Below are positions 25,213 through 33,489 of a stretch of 64,000 nucleotides of DNA, piece after piece. Each line of letters opens with the position of its first letter. The stretch's first letter is position 1. The stretch spans positions 1-64,000 of the forward strand of contig NZ_BAMW01000015.1 of NCBI RefSeq assembly GCF_000963945.1, given 5' to 3'. The DNA comes from Acetobacter indonesiensis. Its GTDB lineage: Bacteria; Pseudomonadota; Alphaproteobacteria; Acetobacterales; Acetobacteraceae. Under the pieces are notes generated by a model that was not told where the DNA came from, made no database searches, and was given only the letters and a program-made list of their open reading frames with translations. Position numbers and translations under genes: made by a program.

Positions 25213-25326
25213 TTAATGCAAAACGAAAAACGCCCGCTGCCTGTGGTGGAGCGGGCGACCCGTTGCAGCGCAATGATGACTGCGTTGTGCAGCCAGAGTC
25301 AAACGCCGAGTGCGAAATTCATCCAT
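25213..25326 (-). CDS. Candidate arginine-rich leader peptide of argDF
   Basis: A 37-codon frame from ATG 25326 to TAA 25213-25215, upstream of argD on the same strand. Arg residues are at positions 5, 7, 8, 15, 24, 29 and 31, that is 7 of 37, three of them in the first eight. The last third of the frame (codons 24-32) runs through a terminator hairpin. This is the layout of amino-acid-operon attenuators. Weak point: no good ribosome site is seen before the ATG (only AAGAAA about 15 nt upstream), and Arg codons are common in G+C-rich DNA. Confidence 0.45.
   Translation of the reverse strand: MDEFRTRRLTLAAQRSHHCAATGRPLHHRQRAFFVLH
25231..25257 (-). terminator. Terminator/attenuator hairpin in argD leader
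   Basis: A perfect 8-bp G+C stem (25231-25238 with 25250-25257, 11-nt loop); on the minus strand it is followed by TTTTTCGTTTTG, a standard intrinsic terminator. No minus-strand gene lies upstream of it before the divergent recX, so the only transcript it can act on is the argDF leader. A competing 6-bp pairing (25265-25270 with 25235-25240) could serve as antiterminator. Confidence 0.7.
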
Positions 25327-25401
25327 GAAACTGTCACATTTCTTGCGTGCGTGGGCACGTTGACGTCATGAATGGTCACAGATGCCTGTTTTAAGGCATA
25401 C

Positions 25402-25407
25402 TATAAT
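25402..25407 (+). promoter_or_regulatory. Perfect -10 hexamer TATAAT beside recX start
   Basis: TATAAT ends 2 nt before the ATG at 25410. If it is a real -10 element, transcription would start at about 25414, inside the annotated frame, so recX would begin further in or be leaderless. No good -35 at 17 nt is seen; the TTGACG at 25360 is too far away. Confidence 0.35.
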
Positions 25408-25409
25408 AC

Positions 25410-26084
25410 ATGACGTCCTCATCCTCACCCGGCTCTGACACGCCGCCTTCTCCACCCGATCGTGCTGTGTTGCGAGAGGCCGCGTTGGTGCATCTGGCCC
25501 GTTTCGCCACAACCCAGAAATCGCTTGAGCAGGTTCTGGCCCGCCGTGTTGCCCGGTGGGAGCGCGCTGCGCTGAAAGCCGGCGCTGAAAGCGAAGATGT
25601 GAACGCAACGGCTGCTGCCCTTAAATCTGTTATACAGGCTGTGGCTGCGGATATGGTGCAGCTTGGCGCTGTGAATGATGAGGCATTTGCCCGCGCCCGC
25701 GCCAAACGGCTTGTTCGCTCCGGTCGCTCGGGCAAAGCCGTGCAGGCACATCTGGCCGCCCGGGGCGTGGATGCCGAGGTACGTGACAGCGCGTTACAGG
25801 ATGTGGTGGAAGGATTTTCTGCCACGGAAACCGAACTCTCGGCGGCACTGGTTCTTGCACGCAAAAGGCGGTTGGGGCCGTTTGCAGGTCTGCCGTCCCT
25901 GCGGCATTCTGGTGCGGACGATGCCGAGGGGGAAGAGAGCCGGTTGAAGCAGCTTGCTGACCGTCAGAAGGCGTTAGGGGTCTTTGCCCGGTCAGGCTAC
26001 GGGCGCGATATTGCGGAACGCGTGCTTGATATGGAGCCCGAGGAAGCAGGAATGTGGATGGAACGGTTGAGGTCCGAATCGTGA
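25410..26084 (+). CDS. recX: Regulatory protein RecX
   Basis: A 224-residue protein of the RecX family, which binds RecA filaments and dampens recombination and SOS activity. Three-helix repeats are visible: ALVHLARFATTQKSLEQVLARR near residue 30, LGAVNDEAFARARAKRLVRSGRSGKAV near 90 (in parts) and KALGVFARSGYGRDIAERVL near 195. recA is not adjacent in this window. The first 20 residues (Ser/Pro-rich) lack homologous character and a TATAAT lies directly before the ATG, so a GTG or TTG start near residue 19 is possible. The end overlaps the next gene by 4 nt. Confidence 0.88.
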   Translation: MTSSSSPGSDTPPSPPDRAVLREAALVHLARFATTQKSLEQVLARRVARWERAALKAGAESEDVNATAAALKSVIQAVAADMVQLGAVNDEAFARARAKRLVRSGRSGKAVQAHLAARGVDAEVRDSALQDVVEGFSATETELSAALVLARKRRLGPFAGLPSLRHSGADDAEGEESRLKQLADRQKALGVFARSGYGRDIAERVLDMEPEEAGMWMERLRSES

Positions 26085-26530
26085 AACGATACGTTTATCT
26101 GCTGCTGCCCCTGTTTCTGGCTGCCTGTGGTGGCGGGTGGAATGGGTCTGTGCAGTGTGCGCCTTATGCGCGTGAACATTCAGCCATTAACTTACGCGGA
26201 GCGGCTGCCAGCTGGTGGGGGCAGGCGCGGGGGCAATATACGCGTTCATCCACCCCGCATCAGGGGGATGTGCTGGTTTTTCGCTCAACGCGCCGTCTTC
26301 CATCCGGGCATGTTTCGGTGGTCAGGCAGGTACAAAATTCGCGGCTTGTGCTGGTTGATCATGCGAATTGGGAACCGGGGCGCGTTACCCGCAAGGCACC
26401 GGTTGAAGATGTTTCTCCTGCAAATGACTGGAGCCGCGTGCGCGTCTGGTGGTCGCCTATTCACGGTATGGGGAAAACCGTCTACCCTGCGTATGGGTTT
26501 ATCGAGCCTATTGTGCTTGGCAGCACCTGA
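26081..26530 (+). CDS. CHAP-domain lipoprotein, putative murein peptidase/amidase
   Basis: A 149-residue protein starting at GTG 26081, overlapping the recX stop (GTGA) and so translationally coupled. The signal peptide ends in the lipobox FLAAC (Cys16). The CHAP catalytic Cys is Cys26 in SVQCAPYAREHS, the His is His77 in PSGHVSVV, and GDVLVFRS between them matches the CHAP core; a later DHANW is consistent with the third polar residue. CHAP enzymes cleave peptidoglycan peptides. Domain length is near minimal. Position behind a recombination regulator has no obvious functional logic. Confidence 0.85.
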   Translation: MKRYVYLLLPLFLAACGGGWNGSVQCAPYAREHSAINLRGAAASWWGQARGQYTRSSTPHQGDVLVFRSTRRLPSGHVSVVRQVQNSRLVLVDHANWEPGRVTRKAPVEDVSPANDWSRVRVWWSPIHGMGKTVYPAYGFIEPIVLGST

Positions 26531-26699
26531 AATCTGGTAACCGGGCCAGACATATAGGGTGGTTAGGTCCTAGATTTCGCACCAGTTGCGGGAGATCGGG
26601 CTTGCATGACACGGCAATGGCCGCCATGTGAACTAAAGACAGACGCAGGGTTGTCTGGGGTATCCAGCCTGTGTCGGCATGTAAACAGAGGACTGTTGA

Positions 26700-26951
26700 A
26701 TGGGTAGCTTGAGCATCTGGCACTGGCTGATTGTGCTTGCGGTTGTGCTGGTGGTTTTTGGCGGTGGCGGCAAAATCAGCTCCATGATGGGTGACTTCGC
26801 GAAGGGAATTAAATCCTTCAAGAAGCATATGGCTGATGATGAACCGATGGATGACAGCGCAAGCCGCCCCAACGGTCATATTGCCCCGCCACCAGCCTCA
26901 ACCCCGGTTGAGCCCGTTCCCGCCGCGCGTGACAAAACGCCCCAGCCCTAA
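26700..26951 (+). CDS. tatA: Sec-independent translocase subunit TatA
   Basis: An 83-residue protein with the TatA plan: a single N-terminal TM helix ([16 protein letters not shown], residues 6-21), the [23 protein letters not shown] amphipathic helix (in part at 20-42) and an acidic/Pro-rich tail. It forms the pore component of twin-arginine export. tatB and tatC are not beside it. A 169-bp gap precedes it, with no structure that I recognise. Confidence 0.93.
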   Translation: MGSLSIWHWLIVLAVVLVVFGGGGKISSMMGDFAKGIKSFKKHMADDEPMDDSASRPNGHIAPPPASTPVEPVPAARDKTPQP

Positions 26952-27017
26952 GACGGTCAGGCCGTTATCTGCCTGTCAGGGTGTGTAACTGGCCGCAGCA
27001 GGTCAGGGTATAAAGGT

Positions 27018-27638
27018 ATGAGCGAAAGCATGACGGATTTTGCGCGTGCCGTACAGGATATCCTGACGGCGGGTCAGCGAATGGATAGCCGTGGGTGGGT
27101 GCCCGCTACGGCCGGGAATATCAGTCGCAGGCTGGCCGACGGGCGCATCGCCATTACGCGCTCGGGCGGCCACAAGGGCTTTTTGCAGGCAGCGGATGTC
27201 ATTACCGTTGATGAAAACGGAAAGCCCCATCGCGCCGAAGACAAACCCAGTGCGGAAACCCTGCTGCACTGCCAGATTTACCGGCAGGACCCTACGGCCG
27301 GGGCGGTTTTGCACGGCCATTCCGTGGCATCTACCGTGCTGTCCATGATCGAAAAAACCAACGCTTTGCAGCTTGCCGATTACGAAGTGTTAAAAGTGTT
27401 TGAAGGTCAGACTACCCACGCCACAACCGTGCCCGTGCCGCTGTTTGACAACGATCAGGATATAGCCCGGTTGGCGCGTGAGGTTGAGCCTGCGTTTGGT
27501 GCAATGCCCGCTGGCTACATTATCCGTGGTCATGGCGTGTATGTGTGGGGCAAAGATATGCCTACCGCGATGGCCCGTCTGGAAGGGTTGGAGTTTCTGC
27601 TGGCTTGCGCGCTGGAAAGAAGGAAGCTGGGTGTATGA
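27018..27638 (+). CDS. mtnB: Methylthioribulose-1-phosphate dehydratase
   Basis: A 206-residue class II aldolase-fold enzyme of methionine salvage, dehydrating methylthioribulose 1-phosphate to the diketo compound. Zn ligands are visible in VLHGHSVAST near residue 98 and IIRGHGVYVWGKD near 170; PATAGNISRRLADG near 30 and ITRSGGHKGFL near 47 are family signatures. It is the first gene of an mtnB-mtnD-mtnC unit with 4-nt overlaps. mtnA, mtnK or mtnP are not in the window. Confidence 0.95.
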   Translation: MSESMTDFARAVQDILTAGQRMDSRGWVPATAGNISRRLADGRIAITRSGGHKGFLQAADVITVDENGKPHRAEDKPSAETLLHCQIYRQDPTAGAVLHGHSVASTVLSMIEKTNALQLADYEVLKVFEGQTTHATTVPVPLFDNDQDIARLAREVEPAFGAMPAGYIIRGHGVYVWGKDMPTAMARLEGLEFLLACALERRKLGV

Positions 27639-28180
27639 GCACACTGACTATCTTTCAGGATACGGTACCTGAAACCCCTGTTCTGAAAACGCATGATCCT
27701 GTGGAAATTGCGGCAGAACTCAAAGCGCTGGGTGTGCGCTTTGAACGCTGGGATGGCCCGTCCATACCGCCGCGTGATGCGGATGAAGAAACAGTTCTGG
27801 CAACCTATCGCCCATTTCTTGACAAACTGATGGGCGAAACGGGCGCAGGCTCGGCGGATGTGCTGCGTGTTGATGAAAACACGCCTAACCGTGAAGCCCT
27901 GCGTGGCAAGTTTCTGTCAGAGCACATCCATAGCGAAGACGAAGTCCGGTTTTTTGTGCATGGCGGTGGCCACTTCATTCTGCACGTAGGGCCGCGTATT
28001 TATGATGTGCATTGCACCCAGACAGACCTGATTTCCGTGCCAGAGGGCACAAAGCATTGGTTTGACGGCGGCCCCGAGCCCGATTTTGTGACATTGCGCA
28101 TTTTCACCCACAAGGAAGGCTGGGTTGCCGATTATACAGGCACGGATCTGGCCCACCGTTTTCTGGCGTATCCTCTATGA
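27635..28180 (+). CDS. mtnD: Acireductone dioxygenase
   Basis: A 181-residue cupin enzyme that converts acireductone to the methionine precursor 2-keto-4-methylthiobutyrate and formate (Fe form) or to off-pathway products (Ni form). The metal-binding cupin motif is HIHSEDEVRFFVHGGGHF near residue 97, with the last His in GTKHWFDGG near 140. The ATG at 27635 overlaps the mtnB stop (ATGA); the frame extends upstream within mtnB but without support. Confidence 0.95.
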   Translation: MSTLTIFQDTVPETPVLKTHDPVEIAAELKALGVRFERWDGPSIPPRDADEETVLATYRPFLDKLMGETGAGSADVLRVDENTPNREALRGKFLSEHIHSEDEVRFFVHGGGHFILHVGPRIYDVHCTQTDLISVPEGTKHWFDGGPEPDFVTLRIFTHKEGWVADYTGTDLAHRFLAYPL

Positions 28181-28887
28181 GTGCTTCTCCTGCCCCCCGT
28201 GTTGTGCTGTTGGATATTGAAGGCACGACGGCCCCCATTTCCTTTGTGCATACAGTTCTGTTTCCATACGCCCGCACCCATCTGCCACGCCTGATTGAGG
28301 AACGGCGGACTGATCCGGTTGTTAAAGACGCGCTGGCCGAAACCGAACGTCTGGCCCCCGGTGTGTCGCCATTGGAACAGCTTGAACGCTGGATGAATGA
28401 GGACGCTAAGGTTGCGCCGCTGAAGGCGTTGCAGGGTATGGCATGGGCCGAAGGCTATAAACGGGGCGAATTGCTGGCGACCCTCTACCCCGATGTTGTC
28501 CCGACGCTGGAAGCATGGGCGCATGCAGGGATTGAACTGGCCGTGTATTCGTCTGGTTCGGAGTCGGCACAGAAGCTGATTTACGGCCATACGGCACAGG
28601 GCGATGTCACACCGCTTTTCAGCCGCTTTTTTGATCTGCGGGTCGGCGGCAAAAAAGACGCTGAAAGCTATCGCGCCATTCTGCGTGAAACAGGCTGGCA
28701 GAACGACGATGTGCTGTTTCTGTCAGACGTGACGGCTGAGCTGGATGCCGCAGCCCAGGCCGGTTTGCGGGTGTGCCAGATTGTGCGGCCTGAAGATGGT
28801 ACAGTCGCTGGCAGTATCTTCCCCGTTGCAGGAACGTTACCGGAAGCGGGGGCGCTATTTGGCCTGCCGGGTACGGGGCAGGCGTAA
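28177..28887 (+). CDS. mtnC: Enolase-phosphatase E1
   Basis: A 236-residue HAD-family enzyme that enolises and dephosphorylates the diketo phosphate to acireductone, between MtnB and MtnD in the pathway. The HAD nucleophile segment is VVLLDIEGTTAPISFVH near residue 9; SSGSESAQKLIYGH near 125 and VLFLSDVTAELDAAAQAG near 175 are the later HAD motifs. It overlaps mtnD by 4 nt and is followed 2 nt later by ribF. Confidence 0.95.
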   Translation: MSASPAPRVVLLDIEGTTAPISFVHTVLFPYARTHLPRLIEERRTDPVVKDALAETERLAPGVSPLEQLERWMNEDAKVAPLKALQGMAWAEGYKRGELLATLYPDVVPTLEAWAHAGIELAVYSSGSESAQKLIYGHTAQGDVTPLFSRFFDLRVGGKKDAESYRAILRETGWQNDDVLFLSDVTAELDAAAQAGLRVCQIVRPEDGTVAGSIFPVAGTLPEAGALFGLPGTGQA

Positions 28888-28889
28888 CC

Positions 28890-29834
28890 ATGCGGGCGCG
28901 GTTGCATCAGAACTGGCGGGATATTCCGGCTGAAGCCCGTGGGTGTGCTGCGGCACTGGGCAATTTTGACGGGGTGCATCTGGGCCATGCCCATTTGGTG
29001 CATACATTGCAGACAACACGCCCCGATTTACCTCTGGCCGTTGTGACGTTTGACCCGCACCCACGCGAAATGTTTCGCCCCCAAGACCCGCCATTCCGTC
29101 TGACATTATCTGACGAACGGTTTGCAGCCCTTGCAGCACTGGGTGTGCAGCATGTGTTTCAGATTCATTTTGATGAAGCCTTTTCCCAAATGACAGCCGA
29201 GCATTTTGTGGAAGACGTGCTGCATGAGGCCTTGGGCCTGCGTCATGTTGCCTGTGGCCCTGATTTTGCATTCGGGCATCGGCGGGGGGGCTCGGTTCCG
29301 TTTCTGGCAGAGCGAACGGCAGAACTGGGAATAGGCTTTACGGCGGTTCCGGCTTTGGCAGATGCCAGTGGGCCTTATTCCTCCACCCGTATTCGTCGGC
29401 TGTTGCAGGATGGCTACCCGGAGCGCGCAGCGGAAGAACTGGGGCGTCCGTGGTTTATTCGCGGCACGGTGCAGCATGGTGACAAGCGCGGCCGGTTGCT
29501 TGGTTTCCCCACAGCCAATATCCCGCTGGGCCGGCATCTTGAACCTGCGCGTGGCGTTTATGCTGTTACTGTGCGTCTGCCTAATGGCCAGACCCGGCCG
29601 GGCGTCGCCAATATAGGCCGTCGCCCCACGATTGATGACGGGCAGGAAAGCCGGCTGGAGGTCAATCTTTTTGACTTTGAGGGCGATCTGTATGGCCAGA
29701 CGCTTTCCGTGGCCCTGCACCGCATGTTGCGGGCCGAAAAGCGTTTTGGTGGTCTGGATGAACTGAAGGCCCAGATTGGGCTGGACGCGCAGGACGCCCG
29801 CACGGTGCTGACGGCTGAACTTGCCGGTAAATAA
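28890..29834 (+). CDS. ribF: Bifunctional riboflavin kinase / FAD synthetase
   Basis: A 314-residue protein making FMN and then FAD. The N-terminal adenylyltransferase domain shows LGNFDGVHLGHAHLV near residue 27 and GPYSSTRIRRLLQDG near 165; the C-terminal kinase domain shows GRLLGFPTANIPLG near 200 and GVANIGRRPTIDDG near 237. It begins 2 nt after mtnC, so it is probably read from the same transcript, although the pathways differ. Two small hairpins lie downstream (29835-29846 and 29860-29879). Confidence 0.94.
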   Translation: MRARLHQNWRDIPAEARGCAAALGNFDGVHLGHAHLVHTLQTTRPDLPLAVVTFDPHPREMFRPQDPPFRLTLSDERFAALAALGVQHVFQIHFDEAFSQMTAEHFVEDVLHEALGLRHVACGPDFAFGHRRGGSVPFLAERTAELGIGFTAVPALADASGPYSSTRIRRLLQDGYPERAAEELGRPWFIRGTVQHGDKRGRLLGFPTANIPLGRHLEPARGVYAVTVRLPNGQTRPGVANIGRRPTIDDGQESRLEVNLFDFEGDLYGQTLSVALHRMLRAEKRFGGLDELKAQIGLDAQDARTVLTAELAGK

Positions 29835-30007
29835 CAGGGGCACCTGTAAAAAACTGCTGGGCGGACTATGAAATCCGCCTGATATGTGGCCTTGCTGCTT
29901 GACCCTTTGCCTTTGCGCTTTGATAACACTCGTTCGCGCAGGTGTGCCGTTGTGGCGGCCTGTTGCGTGTTGTGCTGAACCCGAACCAGAGTGACACCTG
30001 CCGTTCC

Positions 30008-32938
30008 ATGTCTACATCCAGCAGCGACTCAGAAAAGACCTCTCCCGCCGATCTGTATCGCGATACGGTCTTTCTGCCCCGCACATCCTTCCCCATGCGG
30101 GGAAACCTGCCCAAGCGTGAGCCTGAATGGCTGGCCCGTTGGGCGGAAATCGGGCTGGATGCGCAGATTAAGCAGCAGGCGGAAGGCCGTCAGCCCTTTA
30201 CGCTGCACGATGGCCCACCCTACGCAAACGGTAACCTGCACATTGGCCATGCGCTGAACAAGATTAATAAGGATGTGATCAACCGTGCGCATCGTATGGC
30301 GGGTTATGCTGTGCGTTATGTGCCGGGCTGGGACTGCCACGGCCTGCCGATTGAATGGAAGGTTGAAGAAGAATATCGCAAGGCCAAACGGGACAAGGAT
30401 TCCGTGCCTGTGCTGGAATTCCGGGCCGAATGTCGGGCTTATGCCGGTAAATGGCTGAACATCCAGATGGAAGAATTCAAACGGTTGGGCGTGCAGGCTG
30501 AATGGGCCAATCGCTATGCCACCATGGATTTCTCGTCCGAAGCCGCGATTGTTGCCGAAATTGGCCGTTTTCTGCTGAACGGTGGCCTGTACCGTGGCCT
30601 GCGCCCGGTTATGTGGAGCCCGGTTGAAAAGACGGCTCTGGCTGAAGCTGAAATTGAATATCACGACCACAAATCCACCACCATTCTGGTGGCCTTTCCG
30701 GTTGTAAAAGACCCGACCCCGGCTCAGGCGCTGGAAGATGTGTCTGTTGTTATCTGGACGACCACGCCGTGGACCATCCCCGGTAACCGGGCGCTAGCCT
30801 ACGGGCCGGAGATTACTTATGTGGTGCTGCGCGTGGATGACACGGCAGAGGGCGCGCTGCTTGAACCCGGTGCCAAAGTGCTGGTGGCCGAAGCACTGGT
30901 CGATGCGTTCTGCAAGGAAGCGCACGTTACAGCCCATCACATTCTTTACACTTTGCCCGGTAGCGCGCTGGAAGGCGCTGTGTGTGCTCATCCGCTACGT
31001 GGGGCTGGGTATGATTTCGATGTGCCCATGCTGCCGGGTGACTTTGTCACGACGGAAGCCGGGACAGGGCTTGTCCATATGGCCCCAGCGCATGGTGAGG
31101 ACGACTTCCGGCTTTGCCGCAGCTACGGCGTAGAAGTGCCGGAAGTTGTGCAGGATGATGGCACATATGCGCCATGGGTTCCCGGTTTTGCCGCTGTTCA
31201 TGTGTTCAAGGCGGCGGACGTTGTCTGCGCCGCCCTGACAGATGTGATGCAGCAGGCCAATGCCAGAGGGCAGGCTCCCGCAGGACTGGTGGCACGCGGT
31301 GAGCTTGTGCATTCTTATCCTCATTCATGGCGGTCCCGTGCGCCTGTTATTTACCGTGCGACCCCGCAATGGTTTATCAGCATGGATGGTGAAGGGGCGT
31401 TGCGTCAGAAAGCGCTGGATGCGCTAACGGATGTAACATTTGTTCCTGCACAGGCCCGTAACCGTCTGACATCCATGATTCAGAACCGGCCGGACTGGTG
31501 CATCAGCCGTCAGCGGGCCTGGGGCGTGCCGATTGCTGTTTTTGTGGAAAAGCGTACGGGCGAAGTGCTGCGTGATGCCGAAATCATGCAGCGCGTTGTC
31601 GATGCCTTCCGTGAGGAAGGGGCGGATGTCTGGTATAGTGCGCCTGCTTCCCGTTTCCTTGGCCCGGACCGCAACCCGGACGACTATGAACAGGTGTTCG
31701 ACATTGTCGATGTCTGGTTTGAAAGCGGATCAACCCATTCCTTCGTTCTGGGAGAACCGGGTCTGAGCTTCCCGGCTGATCTGTATCTGGAAGGGTCAGA
31801 TCAGCATCGTGGCTGGTTCCAGTCCTCATTGCTGGAAAGCGTGGGCACGCGGGGTGTTTCACCGTTCAAGGCCGTTGTGACAAACGGGTTTGTTCTGGAT
31901 GAGCAGGGCCGCAAAATGTCCAAATCTCTGGGCAACGTGGTTGCTCCGCAAGATGTGAATGACAGTCTGGGTGCTGATATTCTGCGTCTGTGGGTCATGA
32001 ATTCTGACACCAATGAAGATTTGCGCATTGGTAAGGAAATTCTAAAGCAGCAGGGCGAACTCTACCGCCGTCTGCGCAACACCCTGCGCTGGCTGCTGGG
32101 GGCGCTTGATGGGTACACGCCGGAAGAAGCGGTCCCTTACGCTGAACTGCCAGAACTTGAACGGTGGGTTCTGCATCGCCTGACAGATCTGGGTGGCCTG
32201 ATTTCCCGCGCAGTTGAAACGCATGAATGGGTTGGGGTGTACCCCGCCCTGCATGGCTTCTGCACAACCGATCTGTCTGCGTTCTATTTTGATATCCGCA
32301 AGGATACACTGTATTGCGATGGCCCGGACAGCCATTTGCGCCAGTCTGCCCGCACGGTTCTTGACCATTTGCACCGTTGTCTGACCACATGGCTGGCCCC
32401 GGTTCTGGTCTTTACGGCAGAAGAAGCGTGGACCGCCCGCTTTGGTGAAGCAGAAAGCGTGCATCTTCAGCCGTTCCCTGATCTGCCCGCAGAATGGAAC
32501 GACCCTGCGCTTGATGAACGCTGGACCAGCCTGCGCGCTGTCCGCCGTATCATCACCACTGAAATTGAAGGGGCCCGGCGTGATGGTACGGTGGGTTCCT
32601 CGCTTCAGGCACAGGTTGAACTGACCCTGTCGCAGGAAGAAGCCGCGCAGTTTGCGACAGTTAACTGGAGCGAACTGGCCATTGTCTCGCATGTTGAGGT
32701 GATGATCGACCCGGAAAGCAGTTCCATCTACGTGGAAGGCTCTGAAGGCGGTACGCTTCATGGCGCGCCGATTGTGCGTGTGGCCGAGGGCGAGAAATGC
32801 GTCCGCTGCTGGAAAGTGCTGCCTGAAACAGGCTCTCGCCCAGAATTTCCCGGCCTGTGCCTGCGGTGTGCGGATGTGGTTGAAACCACGTTCAAGACCA
32901 CACCAGCGGTTGGCGTCGCAGGGCAGGAGGGCGCGTGA
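30008..32938 (+). CDS. ileS: Isoleucyl-tRNA synthetase
   Basis: A 976-residue class I synthetase. The HIGH motif is NGNLHIGHALNK near residue 78 and KMSKS is in GRKMSKSLGNV near 638; the editing domain lies between (WTTTPWTIPGNRALAYGP near 250). A C-terminal zinc finger is present (KCVRCWKV and CLRCADV). The frame opens at 29942, but ATG 30008 gives the usual start. It overlaps lspA by 4 nt, the ileS-lspA pairing seen in many proteobacteria. Confidence 0.96.
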   Translation: MSTSSSDSEKTSPADLYRDTVFLPRTSFPMRGNLPKREPEWLARWAEIGLDAQIKQQAEGRQPFTLHDGPPYANGNLHIGHALNKINKDVINRAHRMAGYAVRYVPGWDCHGLPIEWKVEEEYRKAKRDKDSVPVLEFRAECRAYAGKWLNIQMEEFKRLGVQAEWANRYATMDFSSEAAIVAEIGRFLLNGGLYRGLRPVMWSPVEKTALAEAEIEYHDHKSTTILVAFPVVKDPTPAQALEDVSVVIWTTTPWTIPGNRALAYGPEITYVVLRVDDTAEGALLEPGAKVLVAEALVDAFCKEAHVTAHHILYTLPGSALEGAVCAHPLRGAGYDFDVPMLPGDFVTTEAGTGLVHMAPAHGEDDFRLCRSYGVEVPEVVQDDGTYAPWVPGFAAVHVFKAADVVCAALTDVMQQANARGQAPAGLVARGELVHSYPHSWRSRAPVIYRATPQWFISMDGEGALRQKALDALTDVTFVPAQARNRLTSMIQNRPDWCISRQRAWGVPIAVFVEKRTGEVLRDAEIMQRVVDAFREEGADVWYSAPASRFLGPDRNPDDYEQVFDIVDVWFESGSTHSFVLGEPGLSFPADLYLEGSDQHRGWFQSSLLESVGTRGVSPFKAVVTNGFVLDEQGRKMSKSLGNVVAPQDVNDSLGADILRLWVMNSDTNEDLRIGKEILKQQGELYRRLRNTLRWLLGALDGYTPEEAVPYAELPELERWVLHRLTDLGGLISRAVETHEWVGVYPALHGFCTTDLSAFYFDIRKDTLYCDGPDSHLRQSARTVLDHLHRCLTTWLAPVLVFTAEEAWTARFGEAESVHLQPFPDLPAEWNDPALDERWTSLRAVRRIITTEIEGARRDGTVGSSLQAQVELTLSQEEAAQFATVNWSELAIVSHVEVMIDPESSSIYVEGSEGGTLHGAPIVRVAEGEKCVRCWKVLPETGSRPEFPGLCLRCADVVETTFKTTPAVGVAGQEGA

Positions 32939-33435
32939 GCAAACCCTTCATGCTGCGCCCGTTCGGACTGGGGTTGCTGGTGCTTATGCTCTCGTTGTCG
33001 GTTGATCAGGTGAGCAAATACTGGATTCTGTATGGGCTGAACCTGCCGGAAAAAGGGTCGGTCTATGTGCTGCCGTTTCTGAACTTCACCATGGTCTGGA
33101 ACCATGCTGTGACGTTTGGCATGTTCGGCGGTGTCGGGAATGCAGGCCGTATTCTGTTTTCAGTCATTGCGCTGGCCGTGGCGGCCTGCCTGCTGGTCTG
33201 GATGGCGCGCACCCCCAGTAAACTGACAGCCGCCTGCGTCGGGGCTATTACAGGCGGGGCCATTGGAAATGTGATTGACCGGGTAAGATATGGTGCCGTG
33301 GTCGATTTTATTCATGCCCATGCTTTTGGATGGTCATGGTATGTATTCAACGTTGCTGATTCCGCTATAGTATGCGCGGTCTGTGCTTTGCTGCTACAGA
33401 ATGCCTTTGCAGGCAAACAGCAGCAGGCAACATGA
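32935..33435 (+). CDS. lspA: Lipoprotein signal peptidase
   Basis: A 166-residue inner-membrane aspartic peptidase that removes signal peptides from prolipoproteins. Four TM segments are evident. The family blocks are DQVSKYWILYGL near residue 25, WNHAVTFGMFGG near 56 (variant of the N-x-G-x-A-F-G block) and GAIGNVIDRVRYGAVVDFIHAH near 104 containing the two catalytic Asp residues. The GTG start overlaps the ileS stop (GTGA). Confidence 0.94.
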   Translation: MSKPFMLRPFGLGLLVLMLSLSVDQVSKYWILYGLNLPEKGSVYVLPFLNFTMVWNHAVTFGMFGGVGNAGRILFSVIALAVAACLLVWMARTPSKLTAACVGAITGGAIGNVIDRVRYGAVVDFIHAHAFGWSWYVFNVADSAIVCAVCALLLQNAFAGKQQQAT

Positions 33436-33489
33436 ACAGAAGCTACCTGCCACTCCGGCAGGCTGGGCAGGAAGGATAAAAGGTAGAAG

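Noticed and set aside
25360-25365. TTGACG as -35 element for recX
   Set aside because: It is 36 nt from the TATAAT at 25402, far beyond the usual 16-18 nt.
29835-30007. T-box or other riboswitch before ileS
   Set aside because: Two small hairpins are present (CAGG/CCTG and GGCGGA/TCCGCC), but no T-box sequence or specifier loop; T-boxes are not expected in this group.
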